Below the pieces are notes generated by a model. It was not told the DNA's origin and made no database searches. It saw only the letters and a program-made list of their open reading frames with translations. The position numbers and the translations under genes were made by a program. A DNA stretch of 64,000 nucleotides from assembly GCA_904394685.1 (NCBI GenBank), contig CAJFNK010000043.1, positions 1 through 64,000 of the forward strand, in the 5' to 3' direction. Of the stretch, positions 28,601 through 36,486 are shown piece by piece. The DNA is from Candidatus Heritagella gallinarum (lineage in GTDB: Bacteria; Bacillota; Clostridia; Oscillospirales; Acutalibacteraceae). Each line of letters starts with the position of its first letter. Position 1 is the first letter of the stretch.

Positions 28601-29687
28601 CAGCAACGGTTTGGTGACAGCCCGTGCCCAAGGAAGCACCACCATTACAGCCACAGCGGTAGATGGAGGAAAGAGCGCCTCCTGTACCATCACGGTTGAC
28701 CCGGTTTCCATTTCGAGAATTCAGGTTTCCAATCCTCCCAGCAAAACGACCTATTATGTGGGAGAAAGTCTGAACACCAGTGGTATGGTGCTTCGAATCG
28801 AGTACAATGATGGCAGCTCCAAAACCGTCAGCAGTGGCTTTACCTGTTCCCCCACAACCTTTAGCAGCAGCGGCAGCCAACAGGTGAAGGTCAGCTATCA
28901 GGGATTCAATGATTATTTTTATGTTACAGTTAGAAAAGACAGCATTTCCCTGAGCAAAAGCAGTGGGCATCTGGATATTACGGACAGTAGTGTACGAATT
29001 GTTGATTACGATTCCGTTTTGTATGTAGGCGACAACAGCAACGATAATGGCAGTTATCCTACTATGCAGACATTGACCTGTGCCCCTACTTATAAATCGA
29101 AAAGTCTTGAGTTTAAGGTTTATACCAATTCGTCCAGTTCCCAAATAGAAGTTTATTCAGAGAATACTTCTGTTGCTACCTGTAGTTCTTCTACCAGTGG
29201 CACGACAACCACAGTGACCGTAACAGCAAAGCCTGATTTGTCTGCGAATACAACTCATACTACACGAATCCGGATTAAACTGAATGGGGAGTTGCAGAGT
29301 ACCTACTTTACAATTTCATCTTACCGTCCCAAATCACTCACATTGTCATCCAGCAATTCTTCTATTTTGAAGGTAAATGGGGACCGGATCTATGCTGTGG
29401 ATAACGGAACGGCAACACTGACGGTGACGACTTCTGAAGGCCATACAGATAGTGTCCAAATCAGCTGCCGTATGCCCTCAACTTACAGGGTAAGCGCAAG
29501 TTCTGTTGGCAAAATTATGAGATTGGGACCAGGAACGGGGAATAGCAATCTGGGAAAAACAATCCCGACAAATGCGGTTGTATCGCTGCTGGATATCAGC
29601 TATAATGCCGGTGAAGATCGAATCTGGGGAAAATGTAGCTATGGCGGCGTTATCGGATGGTTTGAAATGTGGCATCCGGTTGGATAA
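25656..29687 (+). CDS. Zinc-ribbon Ser/Thr kinase with eight PASTA repeats, Ig-like domains and SH3-like end
   Basis: A 1343-residue receptor kinase, about twice the length of ordinary PrkC/Stk1. Residues 1-25: zinc ribbon (Cys5, Cys8, Cys19, Cys22). Residues ~40-310: kinase with GFGGFG, Lys75, HRDIAPDN (187-194) and DFG Asp207; the catalytic-loop lysine is Ala191. Transmembrane helix ~345-372. PASTA repeats fill ~387-931: one diverged, then seven clear ones each opening with 'VP.V.G' and closing with 'V(V/I)SKG'. A Big2 Ig-like domain (~933-1015) and a second Ig-like domain (~1016-1092) follow, then a beta-rich region and an SH3-like domain (~1277-1343, MRLGPGTGNSNLG...GWFEMW). PASTA repeats bind muropeptides or peptidoglycan in known kinases. 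It ends the operon. Confidence 0.92.
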   Translation: MDIFCMGCMEKFSDEYQVCPYCGYIVGTKAAEALHIEPGSVLHDRYIVGRVLGFGGFGITYIGWDALLEQKVAIKEYLPSEFSTRMPGVTQVTVFNGDKKEQFRDGMKRFVDEAKRLARFHQCDGIVKVFDSFEDNNTAYIVMEYLQGETLAERLKREGTIPPEQAVEMLIPVIRSLKVVHAEGIIHRDIAPDNIFITLDGQVKLIDFGAARYATTSHSRSLTVIVKPGYSPEEQYRSRGDQGSHTDTYAIGAVLYKMITGVTPPDALERRAFFETKKKDILKPISKYCKSIDSNLETAILNAMNVRIEDRTPDMEQLENELCSEEPVKRREGRIKKIDILKWPLWAKLSVPIAAAAVITLSVLFSMGIIGFDSGLRKSMYIPEGMSRVPSIISEEIKAAEDRLEEASLLYTIVGKEYSSVIPKDLILSQDVSAGTVVLENTNVNVKISGGAEMSTVPSVTGLEQEDAVKQLEEAGFSVSIREEYHNTIAAGAVISQGSSEGGELALGETVEIVISKGRDPDQKQEEKMVKVPEFVGMKYSEALKQAEKLGIILEISQKEYSTQYAKDEVISQSVEKGQEILNSNVIQLVVSLGKEELKVPDVQYMTEEQARKLLGERGLGVKVTYQTSETVAAQVVMSQSPEEGAMAEPGDEVTLVISKGSAPFDLPNVVGKSEDSARTTLIGKGLAVSVSYEYSDEVDSGKVLRQSPGAGSSVYKGSQVKLVVSSGKEIKKVPNVVGQAEGDARSKLEGQGFRVEINDAYSNTVERGKVISQVPGGGSSQEKGATVMLTISAGKEPISVPKLTGSTQSAALETLERLGLKASYSSQYSETVPNGTVISQNPSPGSTRYQGDTITFVVSKGREPITVPSVTRQSESSASNAITSKGLRVSVRREYSSSVASGYVISQSPSGGSIRYRNDTVTIVVSKGKAPNPVTSVGLNKTSARLIAGKTLQLIATVNPSDADNTDVTWKSSNTSIATVSSNGLVTARAQGSTTITATAVDGGKSASCTITVDPVSISRIQVSNPPSKTTYYVGESLNTSGMVLRIEYNDGSSKTVSSGFTCSPTTFSSSGSQQVKVSYQGFNDYFYVTVRKDSISLSKSSGHLDITDSSVRIVDYDSVLYVGDNSNDNGSYPTMQTLTCAPTYKSKSLEFKVYTNSSSSQIEVYSENTSVATCSSSTSGTTTTVTVTAKPDLSANTTHTTRIRIKLNGELQSTYFTISSYRPKSLTLSSSNSSILKVNGDRIYAVDNGTATLTVTTSEGHTDSVQISCRMPSTYRVSASSVGKIMRLGPGTGNSNLGKTIPTNAVVSLLDISYNAGEDRIWGKCSYGGVIGWFEMWHPVG

Positions 29688-29745
29688 TTTCTAGTCGGAA
29701 TCAGCTGTTAGACAATATTTTCGAAATAGAAATGTTCAAGCAGCC

Positions 29746-29789
29746 GAAAGGGCTTGTTGTCTGTGAGTAGCAGGCGGCAAGCCCTTTTC
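29746..29789 (+). terminator. Terminator of the PP2C/FHA/kinase operon
   Basis: GAAAGGGCTTG (29746-29756) pairs with CAAGCCCTTTTC (29778-29789), about 60 bases after the kinase stop codon. Confidence 0.65.
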
Positions 29790-29830
29790 GTTTTCTGTGA
29801 TACGATGGCTGATGCAGCAATCCAGGCCGT

Positions 29831-32800
29831 ATGTTCTATCAGGCTGTACAGATTTCTACCGATGGAGAGAACTGGACAACTCTGTTCAATACAGACGCCG
29901 AAGATAAAGGCGGAATTAAGCAGTTGGGAACAAATCCAGAGGGCAAATTTGATGAGATGTTTAACGAATCTGCCGATGGAAACAGCATTGTTTTTGAAAC
30001 CACACCGGTACGATATATCCGTTTCTGGTCAGGCGGATATATGTGGAGCGACGGCCGTGCTGGCGGCAATCAGCCATTGTGGGTACAGCTGGAAGCCTTT
30101 CATAATACCGAGGTGACTTTTGATCCCGGTTATGAAGGTGGAGAAAACTGGACGGTTTCCGTCCCTGTGGGTACTACCGTGCCGCAGCCGGAAATGCCTG
30201 TCCATCCCGAACAGGGGTATGTGTTTGAAGGCTGGATGCTTAATGGAGAGCCGTATGATTTTCAGCAGGAAGTGGACGGCCCTATTACGCTGACAGCAAG
30301 CTGGAAAAAGGTTTCAGTTTATGAGCTGACACTACAATATCACGATGGCGTTACAGAGCCGCAGGTCATTTATGTAACCGAGGGTTCAACTCCGGAGATG
30401 CCCGAAAACCCAGTCCAGGATGGCTACCATTTTGCCGGTTGGAAGCTGGATGGCGCTCCCTATAACCCAACTCTTCCGGTGACTGAAAATATGACGCTGG
30501 ATGCCTGCTGGGTAACCGCACAGGCCGACGATGCTGTGCGTATCAGTGCTGGGCAGGTAGATTATTATCTGAACTCCAAGGGACAAATTACCAATATTGT
30601 AAGCAAACAGGATGGTATTGATTATGCTCCCGAAGGACATCAGGATTCCAATCTGGTTTCTTTGATTGCCAACGGTGAGCACCATGTCCCAAGCCATATG
30701 AGCTATGAGGATGGCGTACTGTATTTTGAATTTGCCTCTATTAATGCACAAGTAGAGGTATGCTTGGAGCAGAAGGGTGCTTATACAACCTTTACAGTGG
30801 AGAATGTGATTGTTCCACCCAACGTAAGCTTGGAGACACTGCTGTGGGGACCCATTAAAACCACGATCTCTGAAGTAGTGGGAGAGTCTCTGGGCGTGGC
30901 CTATAATCATGAGTTTGCTTTGGGAATTCACGATTTGAACGACAAAACAATTGGCGGCTGGCCGCAGGAATGGACGGAAATTACCTATCCGCCCGGATAT
31001 CCCAACCAGGATAACACCTATTTGTCTGGTATGTCCTGGCAGTCTCAGGCTGCTGTGGTGGCTCCGGCTAAAACCGAGTCGAATCCCAATGCCAGCGGTT
31101 GGGGCGGAAGCTTTTTGCAGTCTTTTACCAATCAGTATACCCAACCTACCGAACATGTTGTTGCTGGTTATCCCTGGGTACGGAACGATAAAGTAGATCA
31201 ATCTAATCCATCTTTTGACTCTTATACAATTGTAGCAAATGAGCAGGTTCCTGCCCTGAAAAATTCTGCATATCCTGAGAATGCTTCAGTAGTAGGTTCT
31301 TCGATAGCACTGTTTGGATGTAAAGCACGGAATATCCTGAACACTGTAGAAGAGATTGAGCTTGGAGAAGATTTGCCGCATCCTACCATCAATGGCGAAT
31401 GGCAGAAAAAGGTACCAGCAGTCCTGTTTTCCGAAATTACAGCCAGTGGAATCAATACAGGAAGTGTTGAGAGAATCACCCAAGCGGCTTCGGAAGCTGG
31501 TATCCCTTATGTGTATGATATGGTTGGTGCAGTAGGTCCCTGGGATTCTAATGGTTCTTATCGGTTTAATTCTTCTTGGGGACATTCTGATTATAATGCG
31601 ATGACACAAATGTGCGAAGTAGCTGCTCAGTTTGGTGTAAATCTGGGCGTTCATTCCATGTCTGACTATGTTGCTAGTGGCTGGGGAAATGATCCTCTAT
31701 ATGTGACTAATTATGGTGCTCATCCTGATTTGGCCTATGCTCAGACAACGGTACTGACCCGTCCAGTATCCAAGAATGACACAACAATTTACATTGCCAA
31801 CGGAAGAAACTTCGACCGTATCAGCGATGCTCCAGGAACAAAATATGTACGGATCGGCTCAGAAATTATTGAATATTCTAGCGTAGAAAAAATCAGCAAT
31901 ACAGAATGGCGACTTAGCGGTTGTACCCGTGGTGTACGAGGAACCGGAAATTATATTTCCGACTATGAAGCCGGTGCTTCTGCTGCAAGATTGTGGCTTT
32001 CTGTGTATGGGGCATTTTTGGGCGGAATTAGCCTGCAAAAGGAGATTGCAGAACGTCAGGCACAGGCATTTAACAATAGTGGTGTCCACAGTATGTCCTG
32101 TGACGGTCTGGAAGATGCTTTTAAAAATGGCTATAACCAGTTAGCTATGAACGAATATGCTTCTACTCTGTATGAAAATTGTACGAGCCGAGATGGCTTT
32201 GTGTTTGTCAACAGTATGATGGCTGCTAATCAGTGGGATATGCTTTCCTATGAAAGCTGGAACCGTTCTGTTCGTGAAAATCTGCCGAACTTTAACAAAT
32301 CAGCTCCGTCTGACCAAGCTGACCCGGTAACGGATTCTCGTGCAGAGATGATGCAGCGCAATTTGTTCCCTTTGCTGTATAATGTCAGCACAGGCGATAT
32401 GCAGTCACTAAATACAGATTTGTCGTTGGTAGTTGCTCTGGACGGCGGCTTTAAGATGGGCGATGTGTCCGGCCTGTCATCAGAAGCCAGAGCCAGCATT
32501 AAGGCTTGGAAGGATGCTGCTACGGCTCATGCTTTCAGCGAACAGCAAAAACAAGACTTCCTCAATGCTTTTGACGCAGATAAGAATACCTCTTGGCGGA
32601 TTACTACGGTAATCGAAGGTGAGGAGTGGACCATTCAAAAGACCGACGCCAGCGGAAATCCGATTGGCGAACCTTTCACAGTAAAAGCTGGTGGAAAACT
32701 TCATGTGGCTGATTGTGAGAATGGTAATGTCGCTACCAGTGTTTCCATTGAAAATGTAACAGGGATTAACCCCGATTATACCAACAAAATCAAAATGGCG

Positions 32801-35143
32801 TTTGCAGGCAGCGTGGCCTTTGCCGCACAGCCGGATGAAACCGTGATTGTAAGCCCTCAAGCCGATGCAGGTTATACGCTGGCTTCCCTCAAGGTATTGG
32901 ACAGCCAAGGCAATGAAGTGGCCTTAACTGAGCGGGAAGAAAGATATGGCAACTATGAGTTTGTGATGCCCGAGGGCGATGTGACCATCCAGCCTGAATT
33001 TGTAAAGGACAGCAAGTATGCTGGTGACGTTACCATTATGGGAACCCCAGAGAAGGAGCCGGAAGGCGAGTTTGCCATTAGCGTTAGTGACAAGGTGGAA
33101 AACGGTACAGTAACGGTAGACAATATGGCAAAAGCCGGCAGTCTGGTTACTATAACAGCGGAACCGGCAGAAGGTTACCGCTTTATGCAGGCCAGCGTGA
33201 TTTGTGAAAATAATGAGGCCGTTATTGTGGAAAGCAAGGACGGAAAAGCACAGTTTATCATGCCGGAATGCCCCGTTACCATTATGGCATGGTTTGTTCC
33301 GCTGCACAGTATAACTGCTGTACAGGCAGAAAACGGCAGCTTGAAAGTGGATGTTTCCAATGCAGCAGCAGGGGACGCAGTGGTCGTTTCCTATCAGGCT
33401 GATTCTGGGTATAAGCTGGTTCCCGGCTCTCTGATTGTGCGGGATGAAGCTGGAAATGGAATCCCTATGACGGTGACCGCAGATACAAATCGGTATGAAT
33501 TTGTTATGCCAGACTCCAAAGTAGAGATTACCGCCAAATTTGAGCAGGCTGAAAGCCGGATGGTCAATACAAGAGGCGGCAGCAAGGGAACGGTGGAAGT
33601 ATCCTCACAATCAGCATATGTTGGAGATTTAGTCACCTTTACTGTGAATGCGGCTGAAGGATGCACGGTCAATTCGGTGTATGTACTGGATAACAGTGGA
33701 AACCAGGCTGCAAAAATGGTGGATAGCAGTGACTTTGCTTTTAACAGTAATCGTGTAGCCGAAGAAGGCTCCACTACTGTCAGCGGTTCATTTATTATGC
33801 CGGACGGTGATGTGACGGTATACGCTTATTTCGACGGTGAAACCGGAAGCGTACTGGAGCATGGACTGGAAATCGGCGAAATGACAGCTTCTACCACTCT
33901 TAATGATGCCAGTTCGGCGGAAAAAGCCCATGACCATGATGAAAATACTGCCTGGAAGTCAAATACAGTGCAGGGTGTCACATGGGACAGCAATATTCAT
34001 TTGGATGTACAGCTCAAAGAAATCGCTTGTGTATCAGAGATCAAATTGATTCCCTATGAGTTGTCCGGGGACGAAATGATTGTCAGCTGTATTTTGAAGG
34101 ATGCCGATGGGAATACATTGGCCGTCAGCGAAGAACAAAAAAAATATGCAGGCGAGATTTTTACATTTACTTTTGAAAACATTGAAAATGTTGCCAGTGT
34201 AGAGGTTCGGCCTCAGGAAATTAAAGGACATGCGCCTAACCATCTGGGAATCAGTGAAATAGAGATATACGGTACAACTGAGCCACCAGTACAGCCAGAC
34301 AAAACCCTGCTGCAAAAGACCTATGACTATGCACTGACTTTGAGCACGGATGGCGTGACCGACAGTGCAAAGGCATACTTTGAAAAAGTACTGTCCGAGG
34401 CCAAAGCTGTTTTAGAGAATTCGGCAGCCACTCAGGAAGAAGTGGATACAGCATTGGACAATCTGCTGGAAGGCATCTGGGGATTGGGATTTGTACAGGG
34501 CGATAAGACCATGCTGGAGCAGGAGATCGCCAAGGCGGAGGCTATGATTGTCAATCAGGACAAATATGTACAGGACAACTGGCAGCAGCTGGTGGATGCT
34601 CTTGAGGCGGCAAAGAAAGTGATGGCAGACGGGGACGCCATGGAAGAAGATGTACAGCCAGCAGCAGAAGCTTTGCTAGACGCAATTCTGGCGCAGCGGT
34701 ATAAGGCAGATAAGTCGATTCTGGAAGAGTTGATAAAGGAAGCAGAAGAAACCGAACTGAACGGCTATACAGCAGAAAGCGTCGCAGTATTTATGGCTGC
34801 TTTGCAAAATGCAAAGGCAGTTCTGGCAGACGAAGGATTAAGCGAAGATGACCAGGGAGTAGTGGATGAGGCAGTGAAAGATCTGAAAGCCGCAATCAAG
34901 AATTTGAGCGCTGAAGATGGAAATTCCGATTCTTCCAAACCCGATGATGACAAGGATGATGGAAACACTGACAACGGCACATCTTCCGGCAGTTCGGACA
35001 AGGACGACAGCAATAACAGCAGTACAGACAAAGCTCCCACTACTGGAGACAATACGGTTATCTGGATATGGGTAGTAACTGCGTCTGTTTCCCTGATACT
35101 GGCCGCACTGGTTATGAAACTGCGTAGAAGAGAAACCTTCTAA
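29831..35143 (+). CDS. 5'-truncated giant cell-wall-anchored surface protein
   Basis: An open frame of 1770 codons without internal stops but with no signal peptide and no ribosome site. The frame is closed by a stop at 29810, just past the upstream operon's terminator. It begins inside what looks like a discoidin-type domain (ISTDGENWTTLF, 1-93). Then come two InlB B-type repeats (~95-235), a large catalytic-like region of unknown family (~240-960), four diverged InlB-type repeats (~980-1335), an F5/8-C domain (~1343-1480) and three FIVAR-type helical repeats (~1490-1695). An Asp/Ser linker leads to a sortase-type tail: KAPTTGDN (~1734), a membrane helix, then RRRETF. The family suggests a secreted glycan-degrading adhesin. 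Without an export signal it is probably non-functional, a recent pseudogene, or rearranged. Confidence 0.75.
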   Translation: MFYQAVQISTDGENWTTLFNTDAEDKGGIKQLGTNPEGKFDEMFNESADGNSIVFETTPVRYIRFWSGGYMWSDGRAGGNQPLWVQLEAFHNTEVTFDPGYEGGENWTVSVPVGTTVPQPEMPVHPEQGYVFEGWMLNGEPYDFQQEVDGPITLTASWKKVSVYELTLQYHDGVTEPQVIYVTEGSTPEMPENPVQDGYHFAGWKLDGAPYNPTLPVTENMTLDACWVTAQADDAVRISAGQVDYYLNSKGQITNIVSKQDGIDYAPEGHQDSNLVSLIANGEHHVPSHMSYEDGVLYFEFASINAQVEVCLEQKGAYTTFTVENVIVPPNVSLETLLWGPIKTTISEVVGESLGVAYNHEFALGIHDLNDKTIGGWPQEWTEITYPPGYPNQDNTYLSGMSWQSQAAVVAPAKTESNPNASGWGGSFLQSFTNQYTQPTEHVVAGYPWVRNDKVDQSNPSFDSYTIVANEQVPALKNSAYPENASVVGSSIALFGCKARNILNTVEEIELGEDLPHPTINGEWQKKVPAVLFSEITASGINTGSVERITQAASEAGIPYVYDMVGAVGPWDSNGSYRFNSSWGHSDYNAMTQMCEVAAQFGVNLGVHSMSDYVASGWGNDPLYVTNYGAHPDLAYAQTTVLTRPVSKNDTTIYIANGRNFDRISDAPGTKYVRIGSEIIEYSSVEKISNTEWRLSGCTRGVRGTGNYISDYEAGASAARLWLSVYGAFLGGISLQKEIAERQAQAFNNSGVHSMSCDGLEDAFKNGYNQLAMNEYASTLYENCTSRDGFVFVNSMMAANQWDMLSYESWNRSVRENLPNFNKSAPSDQADPVTDSRAEMMQRNLFPLLYNVSTGDMQSLNTDLSLVVALDGGFKMGDVSGLSSEARASIKAWKDAATAHAFSEQQKQDFLNAFDADKNTSWRITTVIEGEEWTIQKTDASGNPIGEPFTVKAGGKLHVADCENGNVATSVSIENVTGINPDYTNKIKMAFAGSVAFAAQPDETVIVSPQADAGYTLASLKVLDSQGNEVALTEREERYGNYEFVMPEGDVTIQPEFVKDSKYAGDVTIMGTPEKEPEGEFAISVSDKVENGTVTVDNMAKAGSLVTITAEPAEGYRFMQASVICENNEAVIVESKDGKAQFIMPECPVTIMAWFVPLHSITAVQAENGSLKVDVSNAAAGDAVVVSYQADSGYKLVPGSLIVRDEAGNGIPMTVTADTNRYEFVMPDSKVEITAKFEQAESRMVNTRGGSKGTVEVSSQSAYVGDLVTFTVNAAEGCTVNSVYVLDNSGNQAAKMVDSSDFAFNSNRVAEEGSTTVSGSFIMPDGDVTVYAYFDGETGSVLEHGLEIGEMTASTTLNDASSAEKAHDHDENTAWKSNTVQGVTWDSNIHLDVQLKEIACVSEIKLIPYELSGDEMIVSCILKDADGNTLAVSEEQKKYAGEIFTFTFENIENVASVEVRPQEIKGHAPNHLGISEIEIYGTTEPPVQPDKTLLQKTYDYALTLSTDGVTDSAKAYFEKVLSEAKAVLENSAATQEEVDTALDNLLEGIWGLGFVQGDKTMLEQEIAKAEAMIVNQDKYVQDNWQQLVDALEAAKKVMADGDAMEEDVQPAAEALLDAILAQRYKADKSILEELIKEAEETELNGYTAESVAVFMAALQNAKAVLADEGLSEDDQGVVDEAVKDLKAAIKNLSAEDGNSDSSKPDDDKDDGNTDNGTSSGSSDKDDSNNSSTDKAPTTGDNTVIWIWVVTASVSLILAALVMKLRRRETF

Positions 35144-35178
35144 AGGATTATTCCTGTATTGGAAGAACAGTCCAATTG

Positions 35179-35222
35179 AAAACCGGCAGGCTGAATGAAA
35201 AACACAGCCTGCCGGTTTTAGC
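35179..35222 (+). terminator. Strong terminator after the surface-protein gene
   Basis: AAAACCGGCAGGCTG (35179-35193) and CAGCCTGCCGGTTTT (35205-35219) form a perfect 15-bp stem with T-rich flanks on both strands. Confidence 0.85.
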
Positions 35223-35275
35223 GTTTTTCTACGGTTTACTCGAGAAAAGCCAACCACCATATAGAAGAAATGAGG

Positions 35276-35304
35276 GTATACTTTTCTCTTGCCCCACATA
35301 CAAA
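35276..35304 (+). promoter_or_regulatory. Probable sigma-E promoter of spoIIID
   Basis: GTATACT (35276-35282), a 14-bp spacer and CATACAAA (35297-35304) match the sporulation sigma-E consensus (about GKATATT, N13-15, CATACAMT) with one difference in each box. It lies 30 bases before the spoIIID start, as expected for a mother-cell gene. Confidence 0.6.
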
Positions 35305-35334
35305 TGAAACAAAACGTATGTGGGGGGAATCAGT

Positions 35335-35583
35335 TTGAAGGGAATCGTGGAAGAACGGGCCGTTGAATTGGGAAACTATATTCTCGAAAATAAAACAACC
35401 GTACGGGGAGCTGCCAAAAAATTTGGAATTAGCAAGAGTACGGTACATAAAGACGTGTCGGAACGGTTGCAGCATTTGAATCCACAATTATATCGGGAAG
35501 TTCGGGGCGTTTTGGATTTTAACAAGGCGCAGCGTCATATTAGAGGCGGAATGGCCACTCGACGGAAATATTGCGGAAAATAA
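35335..35583 (+). CDS. spoIIID: Stage III sporulation transcriptional regulator SpoIIID
   Basis: An 82-residue DNA-binding protein expressed in the mother cell during sporulation. In Bacillus it activates or represses many sigma-E genes and helps turn on sigK. The sequence matches along its length: IVEERAVELGNYILENKTTV, the helix-turn-helix GAAKKFGISKSTVHKDVSERL, and the basic tail QRHIRGGMATRRKY. I chose the TTG at 35335 because GTGGGGGGAAT lies just upstream and it aligns with the family start; a GTG at 35320 would add five residues. The gene stands alone between two terminators, behind a sigma-E-like promoter. Confidence 0.95.
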   Translation: MKGIVEERAVELGNYILENKTTVRGAAKKFGISKSTVHKDVSERLQHLNPQLYREVRGVLDFNKAQRHIRGGMATRRKYCGK

Positions 35584-35596
35584 GCATATCTATTAT

Positions 35597-35665
35597 CAAA
35601 AGCCTTCTCTCGGTTCAAGAGCTGGACAAAAGCTCGGAGTAAACCTGGGAGAAGGCTTTTGGTTT
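35597..35665. terminator. Long hairpin terminator after spoIIID
   Basis: CAAAAGCCTTCTC (35597-35609) pairs with GAGAAGGCTTTTG (35649-35661). The 39-base loop contains a smaller GAGCT/AGCTC pairing. T-rich sequence follows. Confidence 0.65.
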
Positions 35666-35712
35666 TAGAAAAATTGGTGCTACTATCTATAAAATTCATA
35701 TGTTTTTTGAGC

Positions 35713-35742
35713 TTGTATCCAAATTTACAAATAGAGTACAAT
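35713..35742 (+). promoter_or_regulatory. Promoter of the GntR-kdgK-eda operon with nearby operator-like palindrome
   Basis: TTGTAT (35713-35718), an 18-bp spacer, TACAAT (35737-35742). Just downstream, TTGTGTAATACAA (35749-35761) is a TTGT...ACAA palindrome of the type bound by FadR-subfamily GntR regulators, so autoregulation is plausible. Confidence 0.5.
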
Positions 35743-35781
35743 CTGCTATTGTGTAATACAAAGGAAATTGGGAGGGATAGC

Positions 35782-36486
35782 GTGAGAGAAGGAAACAGCG
35801 AGGGCATTTATCATGTTCTCAAACGTGAGATTTTAACGCTGGCCTTAGAGCCGGGGCAGTCATTGAGTGAACATGGACTGTGCGAGCGTTTTTCAGTATC
35901 ACGCACCCCGGTTCGTACCGCCATGCAGCGGCTGCAATCAGAAGGATTGATTGAGGTAGTCCCCTATCGGGGGAGCCGGGTGGCACTGTTGGACTATGAT
36001 GAAATTCAGCAGACCTTATATCTGCGTGCGGCGGTGGAGTCGGCAGTGCTGCGGGACTTTATCCCGGTTTGTACGCCAATGGTGTTGGAAAAAATCCGGT
36101 ATCAGGTTCGCAAGCAGGCGGTATTGATCAAAGGGGATTTTCAACCCACACAATTCTATGAAATGGATACCCGGATGCATGGAATCTGGTTTCGGGAAAC
36201 GGGGAAAGAAAAACTTTGGAAAATGCTCCAGAAAGCACAGGTACACTATACCCGCTTTCGCATGCTGGATATTGTGGCAACTCCGGATTTTGTTGGATTG
36301 CTTCGAGAGCATGAGGAGTTTTCCCATCTGATTGAAGAAAAACAGGTGGAGAAAGTGCAGGAACTGGTCTACCGGCATCTTTATGGAGGTTTAGAACGGC
36401 TGGAGGAGCATATTGACAAAGAGCTTAGGCCGTATTTTGTATCGTCCAAAAGCGGAGAGTGGGAAATGGAGGAAGAAATGAGATGA
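35782..36486 (+). CDS. GntR-family (FadR/FCD) transcriptional regulator
   Basis: A 234-residue regulator. The N-terminal winged helix (~5-70) includes LCERFSVSRTPVRTAMQRLQSEGLIEVVPYRGSRV. The C-terminal FCD effector domain (~80-220) keeps histidine/acid metal-ligand positions (EMDTRMHGIWF, YRHLYGG). The GTG at 35782 is chosen for its GGGAGGG site. Its stop overlaps the ATG of the sugar kinase (ATGA), so regulator and pathway genes are translationally coupled. By context it should respond to a hexuronate or 2-keto-3-deoxygluconate-type ligand. Confidence 0.9.
   Translation: MREGNSEGIYHVLKREILTLALEPGQSLSEHGLCERFSVSRTPVRTAMQRLQSEGLIEVVPYRGSRVALLDYDEIQQTLYLRAAVESAVLRDFIPVCTPMVLEKIRYQVRKQAVLIKGDFQPTQFYEMDTRMHGIWFRETGKEKLWKMLQKAQVHYTRFRMLDIVATPDFVGLLREHEEFSHLIEEKQVEKVQELVYRHLYGGLERLEEHIDKELRPYFVSSKSGEWEMEEEMR

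Noticed and set aside
29754-30116. 120-codon frame overlapping the start of the surface-protein gene
   Set aside because: It begins in the kinase terminator and its translation has no domain pattern; it does not restore the missing N-terminus of the surface protein.
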